Counted from the stretch's first letter, positions 1 to 33,410 are shown. The stretch is DNA of 64,000 nt from Syngnathus acus (GCF_901709675.1 NC_051097.1:503039-567038); one strand, 5' to 3'. A program made the numbers and translations. Notes: a model not told the origin generated them from the sequence alone.

Positions 1-243
1 TTTTTTTCTTTTTGCCAAACACAAAAAGTTGTCATTTTCTTTACTACATGGTGACAAAGGTAAATTGAGGAAGAGGAGCTCATTAGACTTTTCTTAAAGG
101 GGCGTAATATAGTTTTCCCGATTGGAGTTGCCAGATTAATCACCATTTTACGAAATGCGATTGATGGCACAAAATTCCATTAAATAATATCTTAAAAGCT
201 GTATTAAAAGCCACATTTTGCTACTGTGTGCTTTCCTTTAGAG

Positions 244-1161
244 CAGTGGTCCCCAACCTTTTTTGCGCCACGGACCGGTTACGTGTCAGAAATATTTTCG
301 CGGACCGGCCTTTACATAAATAAATACATTTATAATAAATATATAAATACGATGAAATAAAATGATACGACTGGCATAAAAACAAATATAAACCACATAA
401 AAATAAAACTCACCATTACGTTGAATTAGTGGGAGCACTGAGCTTGTTTCTCAGAAACGAGCCGGTCCCATCGAGGCGTAATTGGAGACAATGTCCTTCT
501 TGTTCACGTTTCTGTTCTTTAAAATAATTCCAAAGGTTTGTCTTTTAATGCGGGATGCTTGGTCTCCATGTGCCGAAGTAGTTTTGAAGGCTTCATTGCC
601 TCGTTAGCTAGCCTGTCGCCACATATTGTGCGTACTGGGCTTGGCGCGTCAAAGACACCTGTGGCGATAAATCCATATTTTAAGTAGGACTCCTTAAATT
701 TTCTTTTAAATGCTAGCTTTCCTTTTCTTAGAAGTCGTAGCCTCTTCTTCTTCCGTCTCCTTAGTGGGCTTTTTTCCCTTTCCGAAGAAGCTTTCCAAAC
801 ATCTCTGTTTCTTGCTCATTTTTGCTAGCTTCGCGGGCTCTACTGGGGTGACATGTCACGTGACCGGGACGAACGTCTTGACCGAATTAACCTGTCAAGA
901 GACACACATGCACCGACGGATGTAATTAGGAAATAATCGCCAGATTTTTTTATATTTTTCAAAATAAATTCTTACTCATTTTTGCTAACTTTGCGGGCTC
1001 GACTGGGGAAACATGTCACGTGACCGGGACGAGCGTCTTGACCTGAATTAATTGATCGACGATAAAAAAAAACTTTTTTTTTTTCTGTGCGGCTTGGCGG
1101 CCCGGGACCAAGTGACCCACGGACCGGTAACGGTCCGCGGCCCGGTGGTTGGGGACCGCTG
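244..1161 (-). mobile_element. hAT element, non-autonomous, 8-bp TSD CTTTAGAG
   Basis: Termini CAGTGGTCCCCAACC and GGTTGGGGACCGCTG are inverted, flanked by CTTTAGAG at 236-243 and 1162-1169. On the minus strand it holds a worn start of a transposase with a CxxC..HxxxxH BED-like finger (the stretch ending HMETKHPALKDK is clearer in the 29.6-kb copy). Same family as 29624-30464. Confidence 0.88.
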
Positions 1162-1624
1162 CTTTAGAGTAGTGATCATTAAGTGGTGATCCGGGCAGAA
1201 TCAGCCCCGCCGGACTGTGCAATCTGGCCTGTGACGATGATCAAGGAGAAAATATCCTGTGCTCCTTACTAAAATAACAGAAAACAACTGAGACTATAAA
1301 GGCTAAAATGCCTTCAGTTTTGTTCTAAAATGGATAAAATGCCGTATTTTTTCGGACTAAAAGTCGCTCCGGAATATAGGTCACATTAGCCATAAAATGC
1401 ACAATAACGTGAAAAAAAACATATATAAGTCGCTCCGGAGTATAAGTCGCATTTTGGGGGAAACTTATTCGACAAAATCCAACACCAATAACAGAGATGA
1501 ACGAGCAACAACAGGCTAAACGATAGGTATGCTAACGTGACACAAACACAAACAAAGAGCTGAGAATGGGCATGGTAACATTCAGAGTTATTCAAATAAC
1601 TATTACATAAATAACACGTTTATA

Positions 1625-2085
1625 AAACCATCTGTGTCACTCCAATTCATTAAATCCATCGATCGTCCTTTATGTCAACAATGCCGGCCGGGTGCGCGCC
1701 GCTGACGGCGGTTGCACTTCAAAATATTCCACAGGCCCATATAACGATATATAAATTATTTATCAAATAACTATTATATAAGCAATAATATTATCAAACC
1801 ATCTGTGTCACTCCAAATCATTAAATCCATCGATCGTCCTTTGTCAACAATGCCGGCCGGGTGCGCGCCGCTGACGGCGCTTGCATTTCAAAATATTCCA
1901 CAGGCCCATATAACGATATATAAATTATGTATCAAATAACTATTATATAAGCAATAATGTTATAAAACCATCTGTGTCACTCCAAATCATTAAATCCATC
2001 GATCAAATTCCTCGTCCTTTGCCAACGCCACGCGTGCGCCCTGACGTCAGCATCGTCGTTATTCCACAGATCTAGTATATAACTA
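1625..2085. repeat. tandem repeat, ~170-bp period, 3 copies
   Basis: Units start at AAACCATCTGTGTCACTCC at about 1625, 1796 and 1965. The same unit occurs in inverted orientation inside the MITE at 5427-6483. Confidence 0.85.
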
Positions 2086-2269
2086 TATTGTAGCGTTAAC
2101 AAAGTACAAGGAAAGACGTGGGTTTGGTAAACAGCTCTTTATTTAACAAAACAATAGTTCAACGATCCAACAACTACTGAACTGTAACGATAAAACCATA
2201 TACAAGTTGCTACACGGAATAAAATATATCAAATTACTATAACATAAATAGTTCACTGCCACGCGGCCC

Positions 2270-2640
2270 CAAGCACCGGCGTCGACTTCCATCCCCGGAG
2301 GTGGCACTTCCAGCCACGGAGGTGGAAGAGAGCTCCATAGAATAGGACCGGGCGTGCGTAAAAGCCATGTCCGAACCCCATCCACTGTCCCCGGACAGCC
2401 ACACGGCTGAGCGCTGGCCCCCGACTTCCATCCACGGAGGTGAAAGAGAGCTCCGTAGAGTAGGACCGGGCGTGCGTAAAAGCCATGTCCGAGCCCCATC
2501 CACCGTCCCCGGACAGCCACCTGGCCGAGCGCCGGCCCCCGACTTCCATCCACGGAGGTGCAAGAGAGCTCCGTAGAGTAGGACCGGGCGTGCGTAAAAG
2601 CCATAATAGTTTTTGAAACCTTCTGTGTCACTCCAAATCA
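2270..2640. repeat. minisatellite, ~118-bp period, 3 copies
   Basis: GGACCGGGCGTGCGTAAAAG recurs at 2344, 2463 and 2581. GC-rich units sit inside the AT-rich MITE. Long minus-strand reading frames over it are by-products of the repeat. Confidence 0.85.
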
Positions 2641-2968
2641 TTAAATCCTTATCCTCCGTGTCACTTACAAACAAAGCCGCTAATGATGCCGGTAGTACGT
2701 GGGGCCCTTCGTCATCTTCCTCATCTCGTGATCGAATCTTTGTCCTTTATGTAAACAACCGCCGCAACGCTGACGTCACTTGAAATTCAAATTACAATAA
2801 TCCCTTGCTACATCGCGGTTCGTTTATCGCGGTTTCACTTTTTTTTTTTTTTTTTAAATTTTGAAAATTTGTGAAAAAATTCACATATAAGTCGCTCCTC
2901 AGTATAAGTCGCCCCCCCACCCAAACTACGGAAATAAACGCGATTTATAGTCCGAAAAATACGGTATA

Positions 2969-3616
2969 CCGTATTTTCCGGACTATAAGTCGCTTCAGAG
3001 TACAAGTTGCACCAGCCATGAAATACATAATAAAGAAGGAAAAGACATAAGTCTCACTGGATTGTAAGTCGCATTTTTGGGGGAAATGTATTGGATAAAA
3101 TCCAACACCAAGAACAGACATGTCATCTTGAAAGGCAATTTTAAATAAAAATAGAATAGAGGCGACAACAGGCTGGATAATTGTACGGTATGCTAACATT
3201 ACATGACACATAAACAATGAACTGAGAACGTGCCTGGTATGTTAACGTAACATATTAAGAGTTATTCAGATAGCATAAATAACATGCTAACAAGTTTACC
3301 AAACCATCCGTGTCATTTCAAATCACTAAATCCAATGAAAATTTCATCCTCTTCGTCACTTTTAAACAACTCCGCTAACTCCGGAAATAGAGGATGCAGC
3401 GCTTCCTCGTCTACGTCGCTTACGTCAGACTCATCATCAGTTGCAGTTCCCATTACTCCACAGGCATAGAGCGCCCTCTTGCGGTTTAGTATGAAAATAA
3501 CATGTGAAATTATATAATAATGTGTTAATAATTTCACACATAAGTCGCTCCAGAGTATAAATTGCACCCCCTATGAAAACTATGAAAAAATGCGACTTAT
3601 AGTCCAGAAAATACGG
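2969..3616. mobile_element. second TA-flanked mariner-like MITE, head-to-tail with the first
   Basis: Starts CCGTATTTTCCGGACTATAA after TATA shared with the previous copy and ends TAGTCCAGAAAATACGG followed by TA. Contains one degenerate copy of the 170-bp unit. Confidence 0.75.
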
Positions 3617-3618
3617 TA

Positions 3619-3952
3619 AATAATAAATATAAAATAATTGTCATGCCAAACTTAGATTTTCATTCATTTTTATTTGAGTGTCTGGCCCCCTAGGTCCAAT
3701 AAAATTTGTGTCCTCTGTCAAATATAGTTGGTGACCTCTGCTTTAGAGGGTTGTTTTGACTCTAAAACTCTGAAACCAAATCCTTTTTTTTTTATCTTTA
3801 TTTTTAAGATATCAACAGATACAGTCAAAGGGAGATTTAACAACGGTATTTTTAAATATTTAAAAAGGCAACACTCCAAGGATAAATCTTGTGTACTGAA
3901 ATGGCATAATGCTACTATTGTTGATTAAACTAGATATTTATTTCCCCTTAAG
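3619..3952 (+). other. slc12a2 intron tail, nothing recognised
   Basis: AT-rich sequence leading to the acceptor of the first visible slc12a2 exon. No gene or element recognised. Confidence 0.5.
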
Positions 3953-24714
<20,762 letters not shown>

Positions 24715-24843
24715 AAGCAACAAAAATAACACGAGGAATGATTCTTACATCCACCTACTCTACTGTGTCTGTTTGACATAGTCTGCTCGACTGTGTCGGT
24801 TAGACAAACATAATGACAAACTGTGCAAAAATTGAGTTAAAAA

Positions 24844-24849
24844 AATAAA
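24844..24849 (+). promoter_or_regulatory. candidate polyadenylation signal of slc12a2
   Basis: AATAAA, 130 nt after the stop codon. NKCC1 3' UTRs are often much longer, so this may be only a proximal site. Confidence 0.4.
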
Positions 24850-26363
24850 GTGACATGATTAAAATACAGAATGGATTGTGCTGAGGAAAAACACATAGAA
24901 TTCAAGTGGTGAGTGTAGGGTGCTTTTTAAAATTTACCAACTCTTTTTTTTTTTTTTGTTCCTGAAATGTATTTTCTCCCATCTGATTCACATACGGGAA
25001 TGTCAGTTTCTCGAAACGGTTCTACAAAAAAAAAAATTATTGCATCATCTTCAATTTGGTGTGACATGGAATGGTCGAACTTGTTATTACAATGACTCGA
25101 CCCGTTAATGTTAATGTTTGTGAAGCCTCAATATTTAATTACCTTGCTGCTTTACTTAAGTTCTTGGAGAGAAGCACATAGAATGCTTTGCAACACCTTT
25201 TTAAAGCCTTATGGATGTGCCTTCCATTTAATCACATTAATCTCTAGTTAGATGACAATGTTACTTATTATATGAAATAGTAGTTCATTTTATTGATTTT
25301 TTTCAAATACGAGTCCTTCTTAGTGGAGTGAATTGCATGAATAGAAGGTGTCTATTCGTTCTACTAACTCTTCCCACTTTGTTGTGTTGGGCTGTTGTTA
25401 TTCTCTGCATTAACGTTTGAGTCTTCCTTTTAAAATATTGTAATATTTCTAATGCCTCAACTACTCTGCAAAAGACACGATTAGGCTTTTAAACAAATGC
25501 CTAAAGCATTGATAGAATGGTCTTGAGTTGAAGATTTAATTTGTGGCTGTCATTTTTCATTTGCTGCAGTGTGTCACATTAACAGTAGCCTATTGCAGCT
25601 CATGTAGGTTCACAGGTTAGCCTATTGCAGCATATGTAGGTTCACAGATTAACCAAATGGTTTCATTCAACAAAATGTTTGTTCCTTGTATTTTTCCCCT
25701 GAACACGTCACTATCGAACAAGCTAGTAAACTTTGCCTTAAAACCAGAACTAATGATTCAAGTTTTTGTAAGCCATACTTGTTTGTTCAACTTCTTGTTT
25801 TCAGCACAATCAAATAGACAACCACAACTACTGTATGTATGTATTTACGCGTATGTATGTAATCGCCGTCCGCCCATAATGGTCTCTTGAATCGTTTAAT
25901 GTAGCTCAGCTCTGCAAGTAGCAGGTTCTGTGGTGACTCAACATATAACACATCCAGCAATCATACCGTTTAGATTTACTATTGTACTCAGGCCCCTCAC
26001 ATCCTCTTTATCTTGTTTGTCTTAAGGATGTATGATGAACTGCTAGTCTTATCCATAGTGACCTTTTTTTCAAACTTGAAAGATTTACAGTTCTGAATCA
26101 TGTAAAATTGAAATTTGAAAAACCTATACCACTATGCATTTTCACGTGTCACATATGTAATAAAAGTCCATCTCTCAATTTGAAAGGTCCACTCGCTTCA
26201 CTTCATTTCGTGTAGGACACAACGCATGCATTACATTAAAAAAAATTAGATCAACTGAAGAGTTACGAACATTTTTTAAAGAGAGCTAGATCTTGGGTAC
26301 TGATTATTGTGAAGGGCTACTTGTTTGATATACAGTGGTACCTCTACTTACGAAAGCCTATAC
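24850..26363. other. slc12a2 3' flank, no gene recognised
   Basis: AT-rich sequence with a short duplication (GCCTATTGCAGC near 25588 and 25620). Some of this may be distal slc12a2 3' UTR. Confidence 0.45.
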
Positions 26364-27000
26364 CAGGGGTGGCCAACCAGTCAGAGACTAAGAGCCACAT
26401 TTTTTACTGTGTCATCGCAAAGAGCCACATCACCCCCCCCCACACACACACACACACACAAGCGTTACTGTCTCTGAGTGGTTTGTAAATTTTTGGAAAA
26501 ACTGCATCTGCTTTTCTGCCTGACTTTTCAAAGTGACCAACCTGTGCTTGCGAAGCTCAGTCCCTTTTGGAAATTCCTGGTCGATATTAGGATGGACTGA
26601 GCTGAAGTGACGCTGAAGATTTGAAGCTTTGAAATGCGCTAATGATGCCTGACATATAAGGCAAAATGGTTTGCCATTACGTTCAACAAAAAAATATAAA
26701 CTCTCCCACTCTGTTAAAAACGTCCTGTGTTCTTCATATTTTCGTTTGGCTGTGCTTTTTTCCCTGCCATTTTGAGAGCGAACTTGAAACAAATTATTTA
26801 CAACTCAAATGATCGCGCGCATTTGTCATCATTTAGAGTACGTCATTCTTCTTCTTCTTTTCAACTCAAACCGATTCAACTGGTCAGCGCGCCACCTAGG
26901 GGGGATAAATGGCAGCGCCAGCCAAGCATTTTGCCGCTTGTCATGTGAAATCTCCTGAAGAGCCGCATGCGGCTCGCGAGCCGCGGGTTGGCCACCGCTG
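26364..27000 (-). mobile_element. hAT element, 8-bp TSD GCCTATAC, BED-finger transposase start
   Basis: Ends CAGGGGTGGCCAACCAG and GGTTGGCCACCGCTG, duplication at 26356-26363 and 27001-27008. A minus-strand frame (26430-26792, 120 codons) opens a transposase with FCLICQASLAHFKASNLQRH, a BED-type zinc finger. The frame ends in a (CA)n tract at 26440-26461; the catalytic domain is absent. Confidence 0.9.
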
Positions 27001-27021
27001 GCCTATACTATAGGCCCTGTA

Positions 27022-27290
27022 CAGTAATCCCTCGTTTATCGCGGATAATTGGTTCCAAGACCACCCGTGATATGTGAAAATCCGCAAAGTATTGTCACCT
27101 TTTTTTAACATACATACATTGTTTGTGTATCCATAAGTGTATATTAAACCATATAAGTGCATATGAGAACATTAAAAAAAAAAATCAAACATGTAAATAC
27201 GATACTATTAATACGTAGTATAAATGACATGCAGAAAATAACGTATGAATAATATAAATATGATACGTGTTTGTGCGTGTGTGTGCGCGT
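27022..27290 (+). mobile_element. Tigger-type MITE fragment (CAGTAATCCCTCGTTTATCG)
   Basis: TA followed by CAGTAATCCCTCGTTTATCG. The left terminus is intact and the right end is lost near 27290. Confidence 0.6.
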
Positions 27291-27297
27291 GACACGT

Positions 27298-27692
27298 CAG
27301 GGATGAGAATTTTCCACGGATCCGCAGATTTCCGTGTTTTTTTCCATCGAAAGTATCATTTTCATGAATCGTGTAAATCCGTGTAGAAAATTATTTTTTT
27401 CAACGTTAGCCTCGGCGACTCGCGAGCATTCCCCCGCCCACCGTGACGGCATCTTTAGGCACATCTCAAGACAAAATTAGTTAAGATGTGAGTACGGAAA
27501 TCGGCTTGCCTCTGTCAACCTAACTCACTGGCAGCAGTGATGCGACAACATCCGCCTTATTTTCAGCAGCATTTTGGCACTACTTTCGTCACATCATTTC
27601 CACTTCTTAACTTACGCGGAGAACTAAGTGTTTTTACACCACCACAATGTGAATTTGCAATTGGGTTTTCATCACTTGTAGACGAGTTCGCA
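27298..27692 (+). mobile_element. second copy of the CAGGGATGAGAATTTTCC hAT-like repeat
   Basis: Parallel to 16869-16960 plus 18132-18390, here without the Tc1. It shows the uninterrupted order and one extra block (CCCCCGCCCACCGTGACGG) at 27430-27448. It ends where the gypsy remnant begins. Confidence 0.65.
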
Positions 27693-28289
27693 AGGGAAGG
27701 CTCCTGACGTCCCAAAAAGAGAACCCCGACCCAGAGCAGGAGGTCGGGCGGGTGGGGGGCAACCTCAGACGCGCGTTAATACCAGTCCGATAAGTCTGAG
27801 TCATCGGACGAACACGTCGACCAAGCACCGTCATCAGGTGGCACCACCGCCCATTCCCCCTCCTCAGCTGTGGCATCGAGAGACGTTGGCCTGGGGGCCG
27901 GCACAGGAACCATATGTCTCTCTTCTGGACGACTTTGAATGGGATGCCGGTCAGATTGCAACGCCTTGCCTGTGGAACCAGGTTGCGGACGTGGCAACAG
28001 CAGTCGAGGACGAGACTGAACCGGAGACTGCGGCTGACGACGAGACCGGGCCGACGGCTGCAGGCTACGGGTTGAAGAAGCCGAGGGCCGAGAGGCAAGG
28101 GCATGGGCTGGAGGTGAAGAGCGGGTCTGGAGCAGGGGCGAGAGGCAAGGGCATGGGCTGGAGATGAAGAACGGGTCTGGAGCAGGGGCTTGCGACAGGT
28201 GGTAGGGGCAAGCAAACCGTTCCCAAACGGTTCCCTGCTAGGCGGGTGCTCTTGGCTCTCTTCGGGCAAGAGGCCACCCAGTGGCCCTC

Positions 28290-28409
28290 ACCCCCGCAGT
28301 ATAGGCATAGCCTAGCTCTGAGCCGTCTATGACACTCCTCTGGCGAGAGTGAGGTGCGTGCAATCTCCATGGGCTTTGGCCAGCTGGGCTGGGTAGGAGT
28401 AGTGTTCAT
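28290..28409 (-). pseudogene. Gag CCHC zinc knuckle, frame-shifted
   Basis: On the minus strand the frame 28409-28065 contains CLYCGGEGHWVASC, a canonical C-x2-C-x4-H-x4-C knuckle that normally ends Gag. It follows the capsid frame after a break near 28410-28430. Confidence 0.75.
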
Positions 28410-28424
28410 GGTGCGCTGGCTGAC

Positions 28425-29069
28425 TTAGACAAGATCCTGGGCAAACGACAAGTGAGACGGGACGACAGTGGCTGCCCATGACACCCGAGGTGTCGGGCTG
28501 GTGTCACGGCAGCGGAGGTGCGGTGTCGACTTAACCTTCTCGCGCCATCTTGACCGGATCCGTCGATCTACCCGTGCGGCCAGGTCTATGGTATCTTCAA
28601 GAGTCCGAGGGCGCTCGTAGGACACCATCTCATCCTTGATGTAATTTGCGAGTCCGTGGAGGAAGGTGCCGCTGAGAGCCGGGGTTGTCCAGTCGCTCCG
28701 ACGCGCCACCGTCTGGAACTTAATGGAGTACTGCGCCACGGATCTGTTGCCTTGGTGCAGCGTGATAAGTTCCTCGGAGGTGTCTTCCGAGGCTGAGCCC
28801 AAGTCGAACATGCGCAGGATTTCAGCTGCGAAGACGTCGAACGACAAGCAGGCGGGTCCCTGCCGCTCATATTCCGCCGTCTCCCACAGCCACGCCTCGC
28901 CCGTAAGGTGAGTGAGTACAAACCCCACCTTGGCTGGTTCCGTGGCGAACGTGACGGGCTGGAGGTCGAACAAGACGCGGCAGTTTGTCAAACAGGCCCG
29001 GACGTACTTGGGGTCACCGTCGAACCTGTCAAGGTTGCTCCGGATTGTCGCATAATGGTCAGTTCGTTC
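28425..29069 (-). pseudogene. retrotransposon Gag (capsid-type) fragment
   Basis: An open minus-strand frame (its extension to 29105 runs into the LTR, so the true start is uncertain) encodes a gypsy-type capsid domain: FDGDPKYVRACLTNC, FVLTHLTGEAWLWETA, LITLHQGNRSVAQYSIKFQT and FLHGLANYIKDEM. These are the helical Gag motifs of the sushi/gypsy group whose domesticated relatives are the RTL/PEG10 genes. No sign of domestication: the knuckle lies in another frame and pol is absent. Confidence 0.75.
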
Positions 29070-29505
29070 TGTCAGGAACAGAGACAGGGCGACCAAATGC
29101 AGCACGAACCTTTATTGAACGGGGAAAGGGGAAGTGGAACGCTGGACTGCCGGTATGGCTGGTGTGACTGAGCAGAAGAGCGCAGTGCGGAGTCGGAAGC
29201 AGGCAGGTGGTTGAAGCAGGCGGCGATCAGAACGTGGTCAAGGACAGGTGAGTAGTCAGGACAGGCAGAGAGCAAGGCGAGTCGGGTCAGAACACGAGCG
29301 AAGTCGACAACGGGAATCGTTCGGGCAGGGTACCGTGAGTGAGCAGTGAGCGGTGGAGTCATGGGCAGGGCAAGTGGACAAACTGACAACCAATGGCTAA
29401 ATTCACTGAGTTTAAATAGAGCGAGCCCAACGAGCCGTGGCAGGTGCTGGTGATTAGCTTGATTGGGGGGCGTGGCTGGAAGTCCAGTGACGCAGGCACG
29501 TGACA
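29070..29505 (-). mobile_element. LTR of the gypsy-like remnant
   Basis: Bounded by TGTCA (29070) and TGACA (29501-29505). Shares the GGGCGACCAAATGCAGCACG block with three other LTR-like pieces in the window. Confidence 0.55.
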
Positions 29506-29623
29506 GATATTACGAGCAATTTTTATTACCATTCAATTTTTTAACATATTTTAACGGTTTTTACTACTCTCTGGTTTCAAAACTAATCATTCATCAGTTT
29601 GTTGTTTACCCTATACTCTATAC

Positions 29624-30464
29624 CAGTGGTCCCCATCCACCGGGCCGCGGACCGGTACCGGTCCGTGGGTCACTTTGTACCGGGCCGCCAAGCCACACAG
29701 AAAAAAAAATAATAATTGTTTTAATCGACGATCAATTAATTCGCTCGTCCCGGTCACGTGACATGTTTCCCCAGTCGAGCCTGCAAAGCTAGCAAAAATG
29801 AGTAAGTATTTATTTTGAAAAATATAAAAAAATCGGCGATTCTCTCCCAATTACATCCGTCGGTTCAGGTCAAGACGCTCGTCTCAGTCACGTGACATGT
29901 CACCTCAGTTGAGCCCGCGAAGCAAGCAAAAATGAGCAAGAAACAGAGATGTTTGGAAAGCTTCTTCGGAAAGGGAAAAAAGCCCAATGAGGAGACGGAA
30001 GAAGAAGAGGCTACGACTTCTAAGAAAAGGAAAGCTGCATTTAAAAGACTGTGACGCGCCAAGCCCACTCTGCATAATATGTGGCGACAGGCAATGAAGC
30101 CCTCAAAACTGCTTCGGCACATGGAGACCAAGCATCCTGCATTAAAAGACAAACCTTAACCACGGGTGTCATTGTCTCCGATTACGCCTAGATGGGACCG
30201 GCTCGTTTCTGAGAAACAAGCTCAGTACTCCCACTAATTCAATGTAATGGTGAGTTTTATTTTAATGTCGTTTATACTTGTTTTTATGCCAGTCGTATCA
30301 TTTTATTTCATCGTATTCATATATTTATTATAAATGTATTATTTATTTATATAAATGTATTATTTAGTTATATAAATCTATTATTTATTTATATAAAGGC
30401 CGGTCCGCGAAAATATTTCTGACACGTAACCGGTCCGTGGCGCAAAAAAGGTTGGGGATCACTG
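29624..30464 (+). mobile_element. hAT element, 8-bp TSD CTCTATAC (same family as 244-1161, inverted)
   Basis: Ends CAGTGGTCCCCATCC and GGTTGGGGATCACTG, duplication at 29616-29623 and 30465-30472. From about 29932 a + frame reads MSKKQRCLESFFGKGKKPNE, then a broken CIICGD...HMETKHPALKDK BED-like finger. Non-autonomous. Confidence 0.9.
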
Positions 30465-30472
30465 CTCTATAC

Positions 30473-30676
30473 AATTTAAGGCGTTGGGAGTCATAATGGC
30501 CCTCCGAAGGAAACTACTACAATGCGGCCCGTGACAAAAATGTGTTTGACAGTCCTGTTGTAGAGTATATTTCCTAAGATGTAATTAAAAGTGAAGACAA
30601 TTTGCAATTCTAGTAATGACACGAAATGATGTGGCGGGCCGTATCTGGCCCCCGGGTCTTGAGTTTGACACCTACG
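30473..30676. mobile_element. hAT terminal fragment
   Basis: GGCGGGCCGTATCTGGCCCC followed by CGGGTCTTGAGTTTGACACC is the typical subterminal and terminal part of a hAT. The opposite end is not found. Confidence 0.45.
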
Positions 30677-30684
30677 CACTAGAG

Positions 30685-31848
30685 CAGGGGTGGGCAAACC
30701 TTTTGACTTGCGGGCCGAACTGGGTTCTAAATTTGGACCGGAGGGCCGAACCAGGAGCAGATGGATGTAGTGTTTGTGTGAAGTAATATAAACGACCTGT
30801 AAAGGTCATTGCATAAAAGGTTTTGGCCTTTAGTAGGTAGTAAAGCATGGATATTCAAAAAAGGTTTTTTGAAAACAAATGCATTTATTAACAGCCTTAA
30901 AAAAATAAAAAACAATTCACTAAAAAACTGCTATCAGTGATTCTCATAAAATACGACACTGTTATTATGAATAACAGTCTCCATCACTTCAGTGCCTGCA
31001 GGTCAGATTAATGAAAGATGTTTATCTTATGAGATCACATCAAACGGCAAACATTCTGACCAAATATATCATCTTGAAGAATCGGTGAAAGCATACATCC
31101 AAATAAAGTAATCAAAACGGCAACACGGTTTACAGGTTAAGATTAGTCGCAAACAAGTGGTGCATCAATGTCCTTGAGCATCCTGCATCGTTTGAAAATG
31201 AGAATGGTCACTAGTTTCAATCCCTGCTATTTGTACAAATCATATTCAAAATACATTTTTTTACAACAAACTTGAGAGCCTCCCCTTCATTTTCAGTGGG
31301 AACAGTGTTGTTGGTCTCCCTTTTTTGCTAGTGCGTCATAGTCTGGAGTAAAATATGTTGTGGCAATTCTTAGGAGAGATCCGAGGTGTTGGTCCGTTTA
31401 CCTAGATCTGTGACGGGTTGATGTTGATGTTCATGTGGCTGAACGCTAGGAATTCACTGGGAAGCCAAAGGGGGCGCCAGCCTGCAAAAGTTTGGGAACC
31501 ACTGCTTTAGAGTAAAACTATCTGAAATCTCAGCGCGCGAATTACAAGAATGCTGTCGTCACAGCCCACGCTCTAAATTCGGCACTGATACAAATAGAGC
31601 GCGAGTGCGCCATGTCCGTACTACTGAGTACGTACACGCACTTGTGAGTGTGCACCGAGCTTTCTGACACGGCTTCCGGTAGTAAATGCGCAGGCGAGCG
31701 GTTCCCCATCTACTGGGGAAACGCAGTCATTGCAGGCAAAATGACCCAAAAAAATGTTTAATAATACAATTTATTCAGGGTTGGCGGGCCGGATTAAACG
31801 GTCCCGTGGGCCGGATGTGGCCCGCGGGCCGTAGTTTGCCCATTCCTG
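30685..31848. mobile_element. hAT element, 8-bp TSD CACTAGAG
   Basis: Ends CAGGGGTGGGCAAACCTTTT and GTAGTTTGCCCATTCCTG, duplication at 30677-30684 and 31849-31856. Subterminal GGCCGGATGTGGCCCGCGGG. No intact frame. The same family, inverted, is at 34995-36326. Confidence 0.92.
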
Positions 31849-31856
31849 CACTAGAG

Positions 31857-32895
31857 TGTCGGAGGAAGTAATCAGTGCTGTGCGAGAAAAAATATCTGAA
31901 CACGCAAACATACTTTGAACACCGAACACATAACAAAGAAATGATGTGCATTAATTACTATATAGAATACATACGATTTGATATTTCCACGGTATACATT
32001 GGAAATGAAGTAAAAATATATATATATACACGGACAATTGAATCAGCATTCACATGCTCTGATGAAAGTAGGGCTAGAGGCAAGCTTTCACCGCAGCAGG
32101 AGCACTGAACGATAAAAAGGAGGGGGGGGGGGTGTTAGGGAAAGGGACTGACTGGGTTGTGGTTGCGGCAAGATTAGATGCGGATGGTGCAGCGAGAATG
32201 CGCAGCAATCCGCAAGAGACCCATCTCACCTTGTGAGGGTAGCGAGGGAGGGAAACAAAAAGCCTTGTTTTGCATTTTTGCTGATGCGTGATTTTGTTAC
32301 TCCTTCGTATGAACAATGGATACGCTCAGAGTGGGTCGTCGACCTGATGTGGTAAGATACGAACCACTGAGTTTGCTGAATGATGTTGACATCCAGTCAG
32401 GATTGGTGTGCGTGGAAATACGGTATTATGCATTTACCATTCTACCAACACTACGTTGTGACTGTTTGACATTTATGTCATCCACGTAGCCTTGACATAT
32501 GCATGCCCGCATAATGCGTAATTTGATATGCAGCCTTGAGTAAAACTCAATTCGTCGTTTAGTTGACGCTTGCAAAACGTCTCATTTTGTATGTGGATGC
32601 TGTGTGCTAGTGTGGTGCTGTTGTTGCCATATTAATATTCAGTGTGATAACGTTGTTTGAAATGTCCCATCTTTTCAACACATGACATCATCTTCTTCAG
32701 ATGTCAAGCTACGGGTAGTCTCCTCTCAATGCCGCGGATATGCATGAATAAACTGGGAATTTTGTCAAATAAATCTTCGGTTTATTCAGATTGGGCGTTG
32801 AAAAAAATGTTGAATTCTTCATGTTCATGCCATATTTTCAAGACTTGCAGACTTATTTGAACATGCTCCAAAATTGACATTGAGTGTACGTACTA
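31857..32895. other. intergenic, no gene recognised
   Basis: Short simple tracts only: (TA)n near 32017 and a G-run near 32121-32133. Confidence 0.45.
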
Positions 32896-32983
32896 CGTAC
32901 ATGTATGTATGTATGTATGTATGTATGTATGTATGTATGTATGTATGTATGGTTGTATGTATGTATGTATGTATGTTTCCATT
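32896..32983. repeat. (TATG)n microsatellite
   Basis: About 20 copies of TATG with one interruption (GGTTG) near 32950. Confidence 0.97.
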
Positions 32984-33114
32984 CATCCCATATCGATCTA
33001 TGAAGAGACAATTAGAGCAATGAATCTGTCAACACTAAAATATGTTATCATGTCTATTTGTTCCGGTGATACCATACATGCAATTCCATGATTTTCATAC
33101 AATCGCTACTACAA

Positions 33115-33410
33115 GGCAGTGGTGCGACCAGCTACCTATGTTGTATGTCTTAGAGACGGTGGCACTAACAAAAAGACAGGAGGCAGAGCTGGAGGTGGCA
33201 CAGATGAAAATGTTGTGATTCTCTTTGGGAATGACGAGGATGGACAGGATTAGAAATGAACATATCAGAAGGACACCTCAGGTGGTTTGTTTGGAGACAA
33301 AATCAGAGAGGTGAGATTGAGATGGTTTGGACATGTGCTGAAGTGGGATCCGGGTTAAATAGGGAGAAGGATGCTGAAGATGAAGCCACAAGCACACTTG
33401 TGGTGCGAGA
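33115..33410 (+). pseudogene. RTE-like LINE, C-terminal reverse-transcriptase remnant
   Basis: A + frame reads ETVALTKRQEAELEVAQMKM, then broken pieces RIRNEHIRRTPQVV and RLRWFGHVLKWDPG, the order typical of the C-terminal end of RTE-type ORF2 proteins. Stops and frame breaks are frequent. No 5' part. Confidence 0.65.

Larger units (their letters stand above)
1342..2964. mobile_element. TA-flanked mariner-like MITE carrying tandem arrays
   Basis: Ends CCGTATTTTTTCGGACTAAA and the inverse of it, TAGTCCGAAAAATACGG, followed by TA. The interior holds a ~170-bp array and a 118-bp array. No transposase seen. The left TA target base is mutated (TG). Confidence 0.7.
27693..29505 (-). mobile_element. 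Ty3/gypsy-like remnant: one LTR plus gag
   Basis: Read on the minus strand: LTR 29505-29070, then gag, then a zinc knuckle, then worn low-complexity sequence to about 27693. No protease, reverse transcriptase, integrase or second LTR is present. A ~55-bp direct repeat with GAGAGGCAAGGGCATGGGCT lies near 28090 and 28140. Confidence 0.75.

Noticed and set aside
2143-2674. Minus-strand frames of 98-162 codons
   Set aside because: They overlap in three frames over the 118-bp minisatellite.
28425-29105. Domesticated Gag gene (RTL/PEG10-like)
   Set aside because: The frame runs into the LTR, the zinc knuckle is out of frame, and there is no sign of a separate promoter or conserved full-length frame.
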